From contig NZ_BSCT01000032.1 in NCBI RefSeq assembly GCF_030159255.1, forward strand, positions 39,518-103,517: 64,000 bases of DNA, in the 5' to 3' direction. The translations under genes were made by a program, and so were the position numbers. Each line of letters begins with the position of its first letter. Within the stretch, counting starts at the first letter, position 1. A model generated the notes under the pieces. The model saw only the letters and a program-made list of their open reading frames with translations. It was not told the origin of the DNA and did not search any database. This document shows, one piece after another, positions 1-7,890 of this stretch. This stretch comes from Bradyrhizobium sp. SSBR45G. Lineage in GTDB: Bacteria; Pseudomonadota; Alphaproteobacteria; Rhizobiales; Xanthobacteraceae.

Positions 1-1
1 C

Positions 2-784
2 TCCGGCAAGATCGAGTTCTTCATGGCGGCGAACACGCTGATGGCGTTCGATGCGGTCGCCAACAACGTCCCGGTGGTGTCGATCGCGGCGATGTTCCAG
101 AAGGACCCGCAGGTGTTCCTGACGCATCCGGAGTCCAGGATCACCAAGCTGGAGGAGCTGAAGCCGCTGACGCTGTTCGTGTCCAAGGAGGGCATCTCCA
201 GCTACTATCAATGGCTGAAGTCTGAATACGGCTTCTCCGAGAAGAACGTCCGCCCCTACACCTTCAACCCGCAGCCTTTCATCGCGACCGCGCAGAGCGC
301 GATGCAGGGCTACGTCACGTCCGAGCCGTTCGCCGTCGAGCGCGCCGCCGGCTTCAAGCCCGGCGTGATCCTGCTCGCCGACAACGGCTTCAACACCTAC
401 TCGACCCTGATCGAGACAAGGCGCGACCTGATCGAGAGCAAGCCGGACCTGGTGCAGCGTTTCGTCGATGCCTCGATCATCGGCTGGTACAACTACATCT
501 ACGGCGACAACTCCGCCGGCAACGCGCTGATCAAGAAGATGAACCCGGAAATGACCGACGATCTGCTGTCCTACTCGGTCGCCAAGATGAAGGAATACGG
601 CATCGTCGATTCCGGCGACAGCGTCGACAAGGGCATCGGCGCCATGACCGAGGAGCGCATCACCAGCTTCTTCGACAAGATGGTGCGGGCCGGCGTGGTC
701 AAGCCGACGATCGACTACCGCAAGTCCTATACCACGCGCTTCGTCAACAAGGGCGTCGGCGTCGACCTCCGGCCGAAGCAATAG
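2..784 (+). CDS. ABC transporter substrate-binding protein (NMT1/SsuA-like), 5' end missing
   Basis: This is the C-terminal part of a periplasmic substrate-binding protein of the NMT1/THI5-like family that feeds nitrate, sulfonate or taurine type ABC importers. The reading frame is open to the window edge: codons before the Met at position 23 continue in frame, so that Met is internal and the signal peptide lies outside. The visible ~260 residues have the family pattern, with a lobe containing 'ANNVPVVSIAAMFQKDPQ' and later 'YVTSEPFAVERAAGFKPG', which lines the cleft in relatives. The ATPase and permease follow directly, completing a one-substrate importer. The ligand cannot be read from sequence; the dehydrogenase at the operon's end hints at an organic acid, which is inference. 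Confidence 0.88.
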   Translation, partial: SGKIEFFMAANTLMAFDAVANNVPVVSIAAMFQKDPQVFLTHPESRITKLEELKPLTLFVSKEGISSYYQWLKSEYGFSEKNVRPYTFNPQPFIATAQSAMQGYVTSEPFAVERAAGFKPGVILLADNGFNTYSTLIETRRDLIESKPDLVQRFVDASIIGWYNYIYGDNSAGNALIKKMNPEMTDDLLSYSVAKMKEYGIVDSGDSVDKGIGAMTEERITSFFDKMVRAGVVKPTIDYRKSYTTRFVNKGVGVDLRPKQ

Positions 785-811
785 GACGACGCGCATCGAC
801 GCTGTCAGCAG

Positions 812-1612
812 ATGAGTTCGTCCCCTTCGTCCGAGCGCGCCGCGGGCCTTGCGGTGCGCATGCGCGGCGTCACCAAGGTCTACGACTCCGGCGTTGCCGC
901 GCTCGGGCCGATCGATCTTGCGGTCCGGACAGGCGAATTCGTCTCGCTGCTCGGCCCCTCCGGCTGCGGCAAGTCGACGGCGCTGCGGCTGATCGCCGGT
1001 CTCGCCAGCCCGAGCAGCGGCTCGCTCGATGTCGCGGCGTCCACGTCCACTACGCACGCGGGTCATCGCATCGGCTTCGTGTTCCAGGAGCCGACCCTGA
1101 TGCCCTGGACCAGCGTGCGCGACAATGTGGGCCTGCCGCTGAAGCTGTCGCATGTGCCGGCCGTCGAGGCGCGGCCGCGGATCGATGCGGCGCTGGCGCA
1201 GGTCGGCCTTGCCGATTTCGCCGACGCCTTTCCGCGCGAATTGTCGGGCGGCATGAAGATGCGGGCGTCGCTGGCGCGCGCGCTGGTGACGCGGCCGGAC
1301 ATCTTGCTGATGGACGAGCCGTTCGCAGCCCTCGACGAGATCACGCGCTTCCGCCTCAACGACGATCTGCTGGCGCTGTGGCGCAGCCTGAACATGACTG
1401 TCCTGTTCGTCACCCATTCGGTGTTCGAGTCGGTGTATCTGTCGCAGCGCGTGCTGGTGATGACGGCGCGGCCCGGCCGGCTCAGCGCGGAGATCGGCAT
1501 CGAGGCCGAGACGCGCGATGACGCGTTCCGCGCCTCGGCTGCTTATGCCGAGTACTGCCGTCGCGTCTCGGACGCGCTGGCGCCGGCCTACACCGGAGTG
1601 CATGCGCTGTGA
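812..1612 (+). CDS. ABC transporter ATP-binding protein (SsuB/TauB-like)
   Basis: Cytoplasmic ATPase subunit of the importer, 266 residues, normal for the family. The Walker A motif is 'LLGPSGCGKST' near residue 50, the Q-loop is 'FVFQEPTLMPW', the signature is 'LSGGMKMRASLARAL' and Walker B is 'ILLMDEPFAALDE', followed by the switch histidine in 'LFVTHSVFES'. The signature reads LSGGM rather than LSGGQ, as is common in the nitrate/sulfonate/taurine group. It starts 27 bases after the binding protein, and its stop overlaps the GTG start of the permease by 4 bases, so the three are very probably co-transcribed and translationally coupled. Confidence 0.93.
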   Translation: MSSSPSSERAAGLAVRMRGVTKVYDSGVAALGPIDLAVRTGEFVSLLGPSGCGKSTALRLIAGLASPSSGSLDVAASTSTTHAGHRIGFVFQEPTLMPWTSVRDNVGLPLKLSHVPAVEARPRIDAALAQVGLADFADAFPRELSGGMKMRASLARALVTRPDILLMDEPFAALDEITRFRLNDDLLALWRSLNMTVLFVTHSVFESVYLSQRVLVMTARPGRLSAEIGIEAETRDDAFRASAAYAEYCRRVSDALAPAYTGVHAL

Positions 1613-2424
1613 GCGCCGGAGGGCAGCGAGGGACATCCACCGCGGGCACGCGCCTGGCGAGCCTGGCCTTTCCGGCCGTCGTCTTCGTCGCCGCGATGAC
1701 GATTTGGGAACTGGTGGTCCGCATCAACGGTATCCCGCCCTATGTGCTGCCGGGCCCGCTGCTGGTGCTGAAGACGCTGGTCAGCGACTGGGACATTCTG
1801 GCGCAGTCGTTGCTCACGACGCTGATCACGACGCTCGAAGGCTTCATCGCCGCAGCCCTCGGCGGCATCGCGCTGGCGCTGCTGTTCAACCAGTCGCGCT
1901 GGCTGGAATGGGCGCTGTTTCCCTATGCCGTGGTGCTGCAGGTCACGCCGGTCATCGCGATCGCGCCGCTGCTCCTGATCTACCTGCCGCAGCAGACCGC
2001 GGTGGTGACGTGCGCCTGGATCGTCGGCTTCTTTCCGGTGCTGTCGAACACAGCGCTCGGCCTCAGCTCGGTCGACCGCAATCTCGCCGGACTGTTCCAG
2101 CTCTATGGCGCGTCGCGCTGGCAAACCCTGCGCCATCTGAAACTGCCGGCGGCGCTGCCCTACATTCTCGGCGGCCTGCGGATCGCCGGCGGCCTGTCGC
2201 TGATCGGCGCCGTCGTCGCCGAGATCGCGGCCGGCAGCGCCGGCGCGGGCTCCGGTCTCGCCTATCGCATCGCGGAATCCGGCTATCGTCTCAACATCCC
2301 TCGCATGTTCGCAGCATTGGTGCTGCTGTCGGTCGCCGGGATTGTCATTTATGGGTTGCTGGCGCTAGTTTCGCACCTCGTTTTGCGGCGCTGGCATGAG
2401 AGCGCGCTTGGAAAGGATAACTGA
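1609..2424 (+). CDS. ABC transporter permease (SsuC/TauC-like)
   Basis: Inner-membrane permease of the same importer, 271 residues with about six hydrophobic segments. The coupling-loop region that docks to the ATPase reads roughly 'LYGASRWQTLRHLKLPAALPY', matching the EAA-type loop of BPD_transp_1 permeases. The start is the GTG inside the ATPase stop (GTGA overlap). Its own stop shares one base with the ATG of the downstream dehydrogenase. Family and context agree, so the role is secure; the substrate is not. Confidence 0.92.
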   Translation: MSAGGQRGTSTAGTRLASLAFPAVVFVAAMTIWELVVRINGIPPYVLPGPLLVLKTLVSDWDILAQSLLTTLITTLEGFIAAALGGIALALLFNQSRWLEWALFPYAVVLQVTPVIAIAPLLLIYLPQQTAVVTCAWIVGFFPVLSNTALGLSSVDRNLAGLFQLYGASRWQTLRHLKLPAALPYILGGLRIAGGLSLIGAVVAEIAAGSAGAGSGLAYRIAESGYRLNIPRMFAALVLLSVAGIVIYGLLALVSHLVLRRWHESALGKDN

Positions 2425-3407
2425 TGGCGGCTACTTCGTCTGACAAGGTCGATGTTCTGATCTATGGGCCGTTGCGGCCGATCCTGGAAAAAGGTTTCCC
2501 GGACAGCTTCAACGTGCACCATGCGACGACGCAGGCCGATCTCGAAGCGCTGCCGGCGGACGTCAAGGGCCGGATCCGCGGCGTCGCCGTGACCTTCCAC
2601 ACCGTCAAGACCGATGCTGCCGTCATGGCGATGCTGCCGAAGCTCGAGATCGTCGCGAGCTTTGGCGTCGGCTATGACCACGTTGCCGCTGCCCACGCCG
2701 GCCAGCACGGCATCATCGTCACCAACACGCCGGATGTGCTGACCGAGGAGGTTGCCGACGTCGCGCTGGGCCTGCTGATCGCGACCTGCCGCGAGTTCAT
2801 CAAGGCGGATCGCTTCGTGCGCTCCGGCGAATGGACCTCGAAACCCTATCCGCTCAGCGTCGGCTCGCTGCGCGACCGCACCGTCGGCATGGTCGGCATG
2901 GGCCGCATCGGCCAGGCGATCGCGCGCCGGCTCGAAGCCTCGCTGGTGCCGGTCGTCTATCATTCGCGCAAGCCGGCCGATGGCGTCGCCAACAAGCACT
3001 ATCCCGATTTGTTACAGATGGCGAAGGACGTCGACACGCTGGTCGTGATCGTGCCCGGCGGCGCCAGCACCAACAGAATCGTCAATGCCGAGGTGCTGAA
3101 GGCGCTGGGGCCGCGCGGCGTCGTCGTCAACGTCGCCCGCGGCTCGGTCATCGACGAGCCGGCGCTGGTGGAGGCGCTGAAATCCGGCACCATCCTCGCC
3201 GCCGGCCTCGACGTGTTCGAGAAGGAGCCGGCGGTGCCGGACGCGCTCAAGGCGATGGACAATGTCGTGCTGCTGCCACACATCGGCTCGGCTGCCATCG
3301 TAACCCGCAACGCGATGGATCAGCTGGTGGTCGACAACCTCAAGGTCTGGTTTGCCGGCAAGCCGCCGCTGACGCCCGTTCCGGAAACGCCGGTGAAAGG
3401 CCGCTGA
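2424..3407 (+). CDS. D-isomer specific 2-hydroxyacid dehydrogenase (glyoxylate/hydroxypyruvate reductase-like)
   Basis: Cytoplasmic NAD(P)H-dependent enzyme interconverting 2-oxo acids and D-2-hydroxy acids. The 327 residues carry the Rossmann motif 'GMVGMGRIGQAIA' near residue 155, the catalytic Arg in 'VNVARGSVIDE', the catalytic Glu in 'LDVFEKEP' and the catalytic His in 'LLPHIGSA', so all expected active-site residues are present. The length is normal for the glyoxylate/hydroxypyruvate reductase branch. The start overlaps the permease stop by one base, which makes it part of the transport operon and suggests that the imported compound is, or is converted to, a 2-oxo or 2-hydroxy acid. That link is inferred from position only. 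Confidence 0.9.
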   Translation: MAATSSDKVDVLIYGPLRPILEKGFPDSFNVHHATTQADLEALPADVKGRIRGVAVTFHTVKTDAAVMAMLPKLEIVASFGVGYDHVAAAHAGQHGIIVTNTPDVLTEEVADVALGLLIATCREFIKADRFVRSGEWTSKPYPLSVGSLRDRTVGMVGMGRIGQAIARRLEASLVPVVYHSRKPADGVANKHYPDLLQMAKDVDTLVVIVPGGASTNRIVNAEVLKALGPRGVVVNVARGSVIDEPALVEALKSGTILAAGLDVFEKEPAVPDALKAMDNVVLLPHIGSAAIVTRNAMDQLVVDNLKVWFAGKPPLTPVPETPVKGR

Positions 3408-4096
3408 TGAGTCGTGCTCGCCCGCTCCTGATCGCGCTTGTGTGGTTCGCGGCGAGCCTGCCGGCCTCCGCGCAGGACACGTCCGGCCTGAAGAAGGCGA
3501 TGATCGGGCAGTGGGAGCTCGCGACCACCGAGCGCAGCAAGACCTGCGTCGTGACCCTGAAGCCCGACACCACGCCGCGCGGCATGAAGCTCGATCTGGA
3601 GCCGAGCTGCGCGGCGGCGCTGCCCTTCACCAAGGACATCGCCGGCTGGAACGTGAAGGGGCTCGACATCGTCAGGCTGCAGGATGCCAATGGCGAGGCG
3701 GTGCTCGACTTCACCGAGGTCGAGGCCGGCATCTTCGAGGGCCTGCGCCAGGGCGAGGGCGTCTACATCCTGCAGAACCTGGCGGCGGCGCGGTCGCTGG
3801 CCAAGTCGATGGACCAGATGATCGGCGACTGGGCCATGGTGCGCGGCAATGGCGCCGTGGTCTGCAGCCTGGTGCTGACCAACAACGATGCCGGCAACGA
3901 CAATTTCGAGGTGTTCGTCAAGCCGAAATGCGATCCCACGGTCGCAGCCTTCGCGCCGACGCAATGGCGGCTCGAGCACGGCCAGATGATGCTCATGTCC
4001 GCCCGCGGCGAAACCTGGCGGTTCGAGGCCGACGACAATGCGCAATGGCGGCTGGTGCCGGACAGCGCCAATCCGCTGATCATGCTGAGGCAGTGA
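3407..4096 (+). CDS. Secreted protein with two AprI/Inh-like protease-inhibitor domains
   Basis: The ATG overlaps the stop of the dehydrogenase by one base, which identifies it as the start within a longer open frame. The 229-residue product begins with a signal peptide ending near 'PASAQD'. The mature part appears to be a tandem duplication: two ~95-residue units each start with a '(M)IG(Q/D)W' motif followed by a Cys ('KTCVVTL', 'VVCSLVL') and a second Cys ('PSCAAA', 'PKCDPT'). This is the pattern of AprI/Inh metalloprotease inhibitor domains, which bind serralysins in the periplasm and carry one disulfide. No serralysin gene is visible here. In rhizobia this domain is often found in proteins whose inhibitory activity is untested, so the function is uncertain. 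Confidence 0.75.
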   Translation: MSRARPLLIALVWFAASLPASAQDTSGLKKAMIGQWELATTERSKTCVVTLKPDTTPRGMKLDLEPSCAAALPFTKDIAGWNVKGLDIVRLQDANGEAVLDFTEVEAGIFEGLRQGEGVYILQNLAAARSLAKSMDQMIGDWAMVRGNGAVVCSLVLTNNDAGNDNFEVFVKPKCDPTVAAFAPTQWRLEHGQMMLMSARGETWRFEADDNAQWRLVPDSANPLIMLRQ

Positions 4097-4104
4097 GGCG
4101 AATC

Positions 4105-4120
4105 ACGCCGCGGCCGGCGT
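4105..4120 (+). terminator. Possible hairpin after the ABC/dehydrogenase operon
   Basis: A perfect inverted repeat (ACGCCG, loop CGGC, CGGCGT) begins eight bases after the stop of the inhibitor-like gene. No T-run follows, so it could be a weak or Rho-assisted terminator or simply a GC-rich palindrome. Confidence 0.3.
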
Positions 4121-4231
4121 TGACGATCGCGAAGTCCAGGTTAATGGTCCGTTACCACTTGTCTCTGCGACGGGAACGTGTCGTTTACGGATTTTGCGTG
4201 TGATGGTTGTCCTCCGGGCCGGGAGCCAGCC

Positions 4232-5884
4232 ATGCAGACTATGTTGCGCAGGTTCGCCAATTCGCTGCCGTCGTTCAGCCTCAACGACAAGATCTCCGTG
4301 GCTGCCGCCGCCTTCGCCGTGCTGGTGATGCTGTCGACGATGGGGGCGCTGTCGGCGCTCCGCGAGCAGCGCCTGTTCTACGAGCGGCTCGAAACGCTCT
4401 CCGTGGCGTCGCGCAACATCGAGCGCATCAATGCGCTGATCTACGCCGTGGTGATGGAGTCGCGCGGCATCTACATGTCGCCGGACCGCAACGTGGCGCG
4501 GCGCTACGCCGATGCGCAGCTTGCCAAGATCGCGCAGCTGAGCAAGGTGGTCGAGGAATGGAAGGCCCAGGTCGGCGAGGATGATGCGGCGCTGTTTGCC
4601 CCGTTCAAGGAGCGGATCGATCAATTCATCGCATTCCGGACTGAAATGGCGCGCCGCACGATCTCGGTCGGCTCCTCGGCGGCGCGCGAGCTCGGCGACA
4701 ATGACGAGAACCGCGCGGTACGAACCGCGCTCAACGAGGATCTTGAGCAATTGTTGCGCCTCTATGCCGATCGCACCCGCGAGCTTGGCGAGGCCGCCGA
4801 CGCGCGCGGCATCGCCTCGTTCTATCTGGGGGGACTCGGCCTGCTCATCGTCGCGCTGATCGCAGCCGCGGCGCTGGCGCTGCGCCGGGGCGTGCTGATG
4901 CCGCTGCTCGACATCGCCCGCGTCACCGACCGCATCGCCGCCGGCCGCATCAAGCTGAAGATCCCGCACGCGTGGCGCCATGACGAGATCGGACGCGTCG
5001 CCCATGCGGTCGAGACCTATCAGGACGGCGCGTTTCGCCTCCAGGAGCTGGAGCAGCACGAGGTCGAAATCGAGCGCCAGTACTCCGACATCCTGCGCCA
5101 GCATGAGCGGCTGGAGCTGGGCGCGCTGAGCAGCCAGCAGCGGCTGGATGCGGCGATCGCCAACATGACGCAGGGGCTGATCATGCTCGACAGCTTCGGC
5201 TATGTGCTGATGGTCAACGACCAGTACCGCAAGCTCTACGGCGTTCCCGCCTCGGTCGCGAAGCCCGGCGCTCATGTGCGCGAGATCCTCGCGCACCGCG
5301 CCAAGCTCGGCCTCCTGCGCGAGAAGCCGGCCGACTTCCTCGCCGCCCTGCGGCAGCGCATGAAGGAAGGCAAGGCGGAGGTCGTCGAGGTCGAGCTCGC
5401 CGACGGGCGCATCATCCGCATCTCGGAGCGTCCGATGGACGGCGGCGGCTGGATCGCCACCCATGAGGATTTTACCAAGCAGCGCCGCAACGAGCGCAAG
5501 CTCGCACGCGCTGAATATTTCCTCGCCGCGCTGCTGGAAAACATTCCGCAGGCGGTGCTGGCCAAGGATGCGCAGTCGCTGCGCTACGTGTTCGTCAATC
5601 GCGCCGCCGAAACCCTGTTCGGCGTGCCGCGCAGCGAGATCGTCGGCCGCACGCCGGCCGAGCTGTTCTCCGATCCGACCGGCGCGATCCTCGAGCAGGC
5701 CGCGCGCGACCAGCTCGCAGGGCTCGGTGACGATCAGCCGCGAGCCCATAGCATCGTCACACCCGGAAACGGGCCGCGCGACATCGTCGTGCGCCGGCTG
5801 CCGGTCTCGGCCGGCGAGGGCGAGCCGAAATATCTGCTCAGCATCATCGAAGACCGCACGCTGCAGCAGCGCGCTGCAGCATGA
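4232..5884 (+). CDS. Membrane sensor with HAMP and two PAS domains, no output domain
   Basis: The start is the ATG with GGGAG seven bases upstream; an in-frame GTG at 4178 has no ribosome site. The 550-residue product has a transmembrane segment near residues 25-48, a helical periplasmic region, a second segment near 200-222 and a HAMP linker containing 'RVTDRIAAGRI'. Two PAS domains follow: a PAS-7-type unit ('ANMTQGLIMLDSFGYVLMVN') and a second PAS around 'LLENIPQAVLAKDAQSLRYV'. The protein stops right after the second PAS ('EDRTLQQRAAA'). There is no kinase, GGDEF, EAL or MCP module, and the next gene does not supply one. It may act by protein contact or be a truncated sensor; the reading frame shows no damage. 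Confidence 0.82.
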   Translation: MQTMLRRFANSLPSFSLNDKISVAAAAFAVLVMLSTMGALSALREQRLFYERLETLSVASRNIERINALIYAVVMESRGIYMSPDRNVARRYADAQLAKIAQLSKVVEEWKAQVGEDDAALFAPFKERIDQFIAFRTEMARRTISVGSSAARELGDNDENRAVRTALNEDLEQLLRLYADRTRELGEAADARGIASFYLGGLGLLIVALIAAAALALRRGVLMPLLDIARVTDRIAAGRIKLKIPHAWRHDEIGRVAHAVETYQDGAFRLQELEQHEVEIERQYSDILRQHERLELGALSSQQRLDAAIANMTQGLIMLDSFGYVLMVNDQYRKLYGVPASVAKPGAHVREILAHRAKLGLLREKPADFLAALRQRMKEGKAEVVEVELADGRIIRISERPMDGGGWIATHEDFTKQRRNERKLARAEYFLAALLENIPQAVLAKDAQSLRYVFVNRAAETLFGVPRSEIVGRTPAELFSDPTGAILEQAARDQLAGLGDDQPRAHSIVTPGNGPRDIVVRRLPVSAGEGEPKYLLSIIEDRTLQQRAAA

Positions 5885-5929
5885 TGAGAACCCAGGCGAA
5901 ACCCGGGATTCTGCTGCCTTGACTGCGCC

Positions 5930-5943
5930 TTGATCTGCATCAA
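5930..5943 (+). promoter_or_regulatory. Perfect FNR/FixK/NnrR-type binding site
   Basis: The 14-base sequence TTGATCTGCATCAA is an exact match to the TTGAT-N4-ATCAA palindrome bound by FNR/FixK-family regulators. Its centre is about 55 bases upstream of the ATG at 5992. A class-II promoter would start near 5978, with a possible -10 element (TAGCGT) at 5965-5970. Regulation by oxygen or nitrogen oxides is inferred. Confidence 0.55.
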
Positions 5944-5991
5944 GAACGGCCAGGCCGGGCGGACTAGCGTGCCCGGAACGGAGGCCTTTTC

Positions 5992-6321
5992 ATGATCCGA
6001 CGTCTGGGGATTCCCTTTGCCGCCCGCCTTGGCGCTGCAGCGCTGCTGACCCTGGCGACGCTCGCGCCAATGCATCAGGCGGCCGCGCAGGACGTGCTGG
6101 GCGGCGCGATCCTCGGCGGTGCCGGCGGCGCCATTCTCGGCGGCGCCATCGGCGGAGGCCGGGGTGCGGCCATCGGCGCCGTGATCGGTGCGGGAACGGG
6201 CGCTGCGATCGCAGCCGACGGCGAGCGCCGCCGCGGCGGATACTACGCGTATCGCAACGGCTGCTACCTGCAGCGCGGCGACGGCGCCTATGTCCGCGTG
6301 CATCCGCGCTACTGCTACTGA
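5992..6321 (+). CDS. Small exported glycine-zipper protein
   Basis: A 109-residue protein with a signal peptide (residues 1-32, ending 'HQAAAQ'), then a glycine zipper with repeated GG-(A/I)-(I/A)-L-G-G steps such as 'LGGAILGGAGGAILGGAIGG', and a basic, Tyr/Cys-rich tail. Glycine zippers of this type pack in or against membranes. GGAGG stands seven bases before the ATG. The gene is single, with a FixK-like box upstream, suggesting induction under low oxygen. Many short Rhizobiales envelope proteins of this kind have no known function. Confidence 0.78.
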   Translation: MIRRLGIPFAARLGAAALLTLATLAPMHQAAAQDVLGGAILGGAGGAILGGAIGGGRGAAIGAVIGAGTGAAIAADGERRRGGYYAYRNGCYLQRGDGAYVRVHPRYCY

Positions 6322-6376
6322 GCGTCTCTCATCGGTCTGGACGAAGCCGCGCACCGCGCCGATGCGGTGCGGCTCG

Positions 6377-7783
6377 TCACGCCATCGCGCGCTCCAGCGC
6401 GACCATGACGCGGGCATCCTCGCAATGCGCGACGTTGAAGCGCATCATCGCGGCCGCTGATTGGGCTGCGCTGAACACGTCGCCCGGGGCCAGCACCACG
6501 TCGTCCGCCAGCGCCGCCTGGGCGACGTCGACCGCCGCGCATCCGTCCGGCAGCCTGCACCACAGATGAAAGCCGCCGCGCGGCATCAGCCAGGGCGTGA
6601 TCCCGAGGCGCTGCAGCCGTGCGGCCACCCGCGGCCGCGCCCGCGCCAGACGCGCGCGCAACTCCTCGACGTGCTTGCGATAGCTGCTGCCGGTCAGCAC
6701 CTGCGCCAGCGTCTCCGCGGCGAATTGTCCGGGGCCGCCGAAGCCGGTCGCGATCTGCAGGTCGATCAGCGGCTCGATCCAGTCGGCGCGTGCGGCGATG
6801 TAGCCGCAGCGGATCGATGCCGACAGCGTCTTGGAGAAGCTGCCGATCAGGATCACGCGCGTAAGCCCGTCCAGCGCCGCGAGCCGGGGCGACGGCTCCG
6901 GCTCGAAGTCGCCATAGATGTCGTCCTCGATGATGATCACCTCGTGCGCCGCGGCGGCATTCAGCAGCCGATGCGCCGTCTGCAATGACAGCGTCGCGCC
7001 GGTCGGGTTGTGCAGGCCGGAATTGGTGATGTAGAGCCGCGGGCGTTCGGCGGCGAGCACGGCCTCGAACTGTGCGATGTCGGGGCCGCCTTGCGTCATC
7101 GGCACGCTGACGATCCGCGCCTGATGCGCGCGCAGCAGCGCCAGGAAATTGAAGTAGCAGGGGTCGTCGACCACGACCGTGTCGCCGGGACGCAGCAGCA
7201 TGCGGCAGATCAGGTCGATCGCCTGCGTGCCCGACGACGTCAGCAGCAACTGCTCGCTGGACGGCTCGATGCCGACGCTCGCGAGACGGGCCTGCAGCAC
7301 GCGCCGCAACGTGGCCGATCCACGGGCCTCGCCGTAGTGGGTCAGGGCCGCGCCGTCGCTGCGCGCCACGGCGCGGATCGCGCGGCGCAGCGCGTCCTGC
7401 GGCATCCAGTTGGGCGGCAGCCAGCCGCAGCCCGGCGTCAGCGTCGCCGCCTCGGCATCGAGCGACTGCCGCGACACCCAGAACGGATCGACGGCGCGCG
7501 GACGGCGCGGCTCGCTTGCGGCAAGGGCGAGTGGCGGCAACGCGCCGTCCGCGACATAGAACCCCGATCCACGGCGGGCGCGGATGACGCCCTCCGCCGC
7601 CAGCCGGTCATAGGCCTCGACGACGGTGGCCGGCGCGACACTCATCGCCGCGGCAAACGCGCGGATCGAGGGCAGGCGCTGGCCGGGACCGAGCGCGCGC
7701 GTCGCCAGCCGCTGCCGGATGGCCTCGGCCACGGCGGCGGTCCGGCGCCCGCTTCGGCGCGCCTCGATCGGGTCTGACGGCAA
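6377..7783 (-). CDS. MocR/PdxR-family transcriptional regulator (GntR HTH fused to aminotransferase fold)
   Basis: The protein has an N-terminal GntR winged helix (containing 'GQRLPSIRAFAAAMSVAPAT') and a fold-type I aminotransferase domain that binds PLP: 'IIEDDIYGDFEP' and the Schiff-base lysine in 'ILIGSFSKTLSASIRCGYIA'. The open frame extends to 7888, which would put the start two bases from the divergent EamA gene and inside its own promoter. The in-frame TTG at 7783, with GAAGAG upstream, gives 468 residues, a usual MocR length, and leaves about 107 bases for two promoters and an inverted repeat. It probably controls the divergent transporter; its effector is unknown. Confidence 0.88.
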   Translation of the reverse strand: MPSDPIEARRSGRRTAAVAEAIRQRLATRALGPGQRLPSIRAFAAAMSVAPATVVEAYDRLAAEGVIRARRGSGFYVADGALPPLALAASEPRRPRAVDPFWVSRQSLDAEAATLTPGCGWLPPNWMPQDALRRAIRAVARSDGAALTHYGEARGSATLRRVLQARLASVGIEPSSEQLLLTSSGTQAIDLICRMLLRPGDTVVVDDPCYFNFLALLRAHQARIVSVPMTQGGPDIAQFEAVLAAERPRLYITNSGLHNPTGATLSLQTAHRLLNAAAAHEVIIIEDDIYGDFEPEPSPRLAALDGLTRVILIGSFSKTLSASIRCGYIAARADWIEPLIDLQIATGFGGPGQFAAETLAQVLTGSSYRKHVEELRARLARARPRVAARLQRLGITPWLMPRGGFHLWCRLPDGCAAVDVAQAALADDVVLAPGDVFSAAQSAAAMMRFNVAHCEDARVMVALERAMA

Positions 7784-7802
7784 AGTGTATTGCTCTTCGT
7801 TC

Positions 7803-7828
7803 CGATACAGTTTGTCGAAATCGTATCG
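7803..7828 (+). promoter_or_regulatory. Inverted repeat, candidate MocR operator
   Basis: CGATAC and GTATCG form perfect 6-base arms separated by 14 bases, so the half-sites are 20 bases (about two helical turns) apart on one face of the DNA. The site lies between the divergent MocR and EamA genes, where this family usually binds. Confidence 0.45.
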
Positions 7829-7890
7829 ATCTGTTCCTGCCGCTGCAAGGTGCGCCGGGCTATGCGGGAGGCGTCGAGGAGGAACCAAGC

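Noticed and set aside
4103..5749. Minus-strand frame opposite the PAS sensor
   Set aside because: It is antisense to a gene with clear domains, and its product is a low-complexity string rich in Arg, Ala and Asp.
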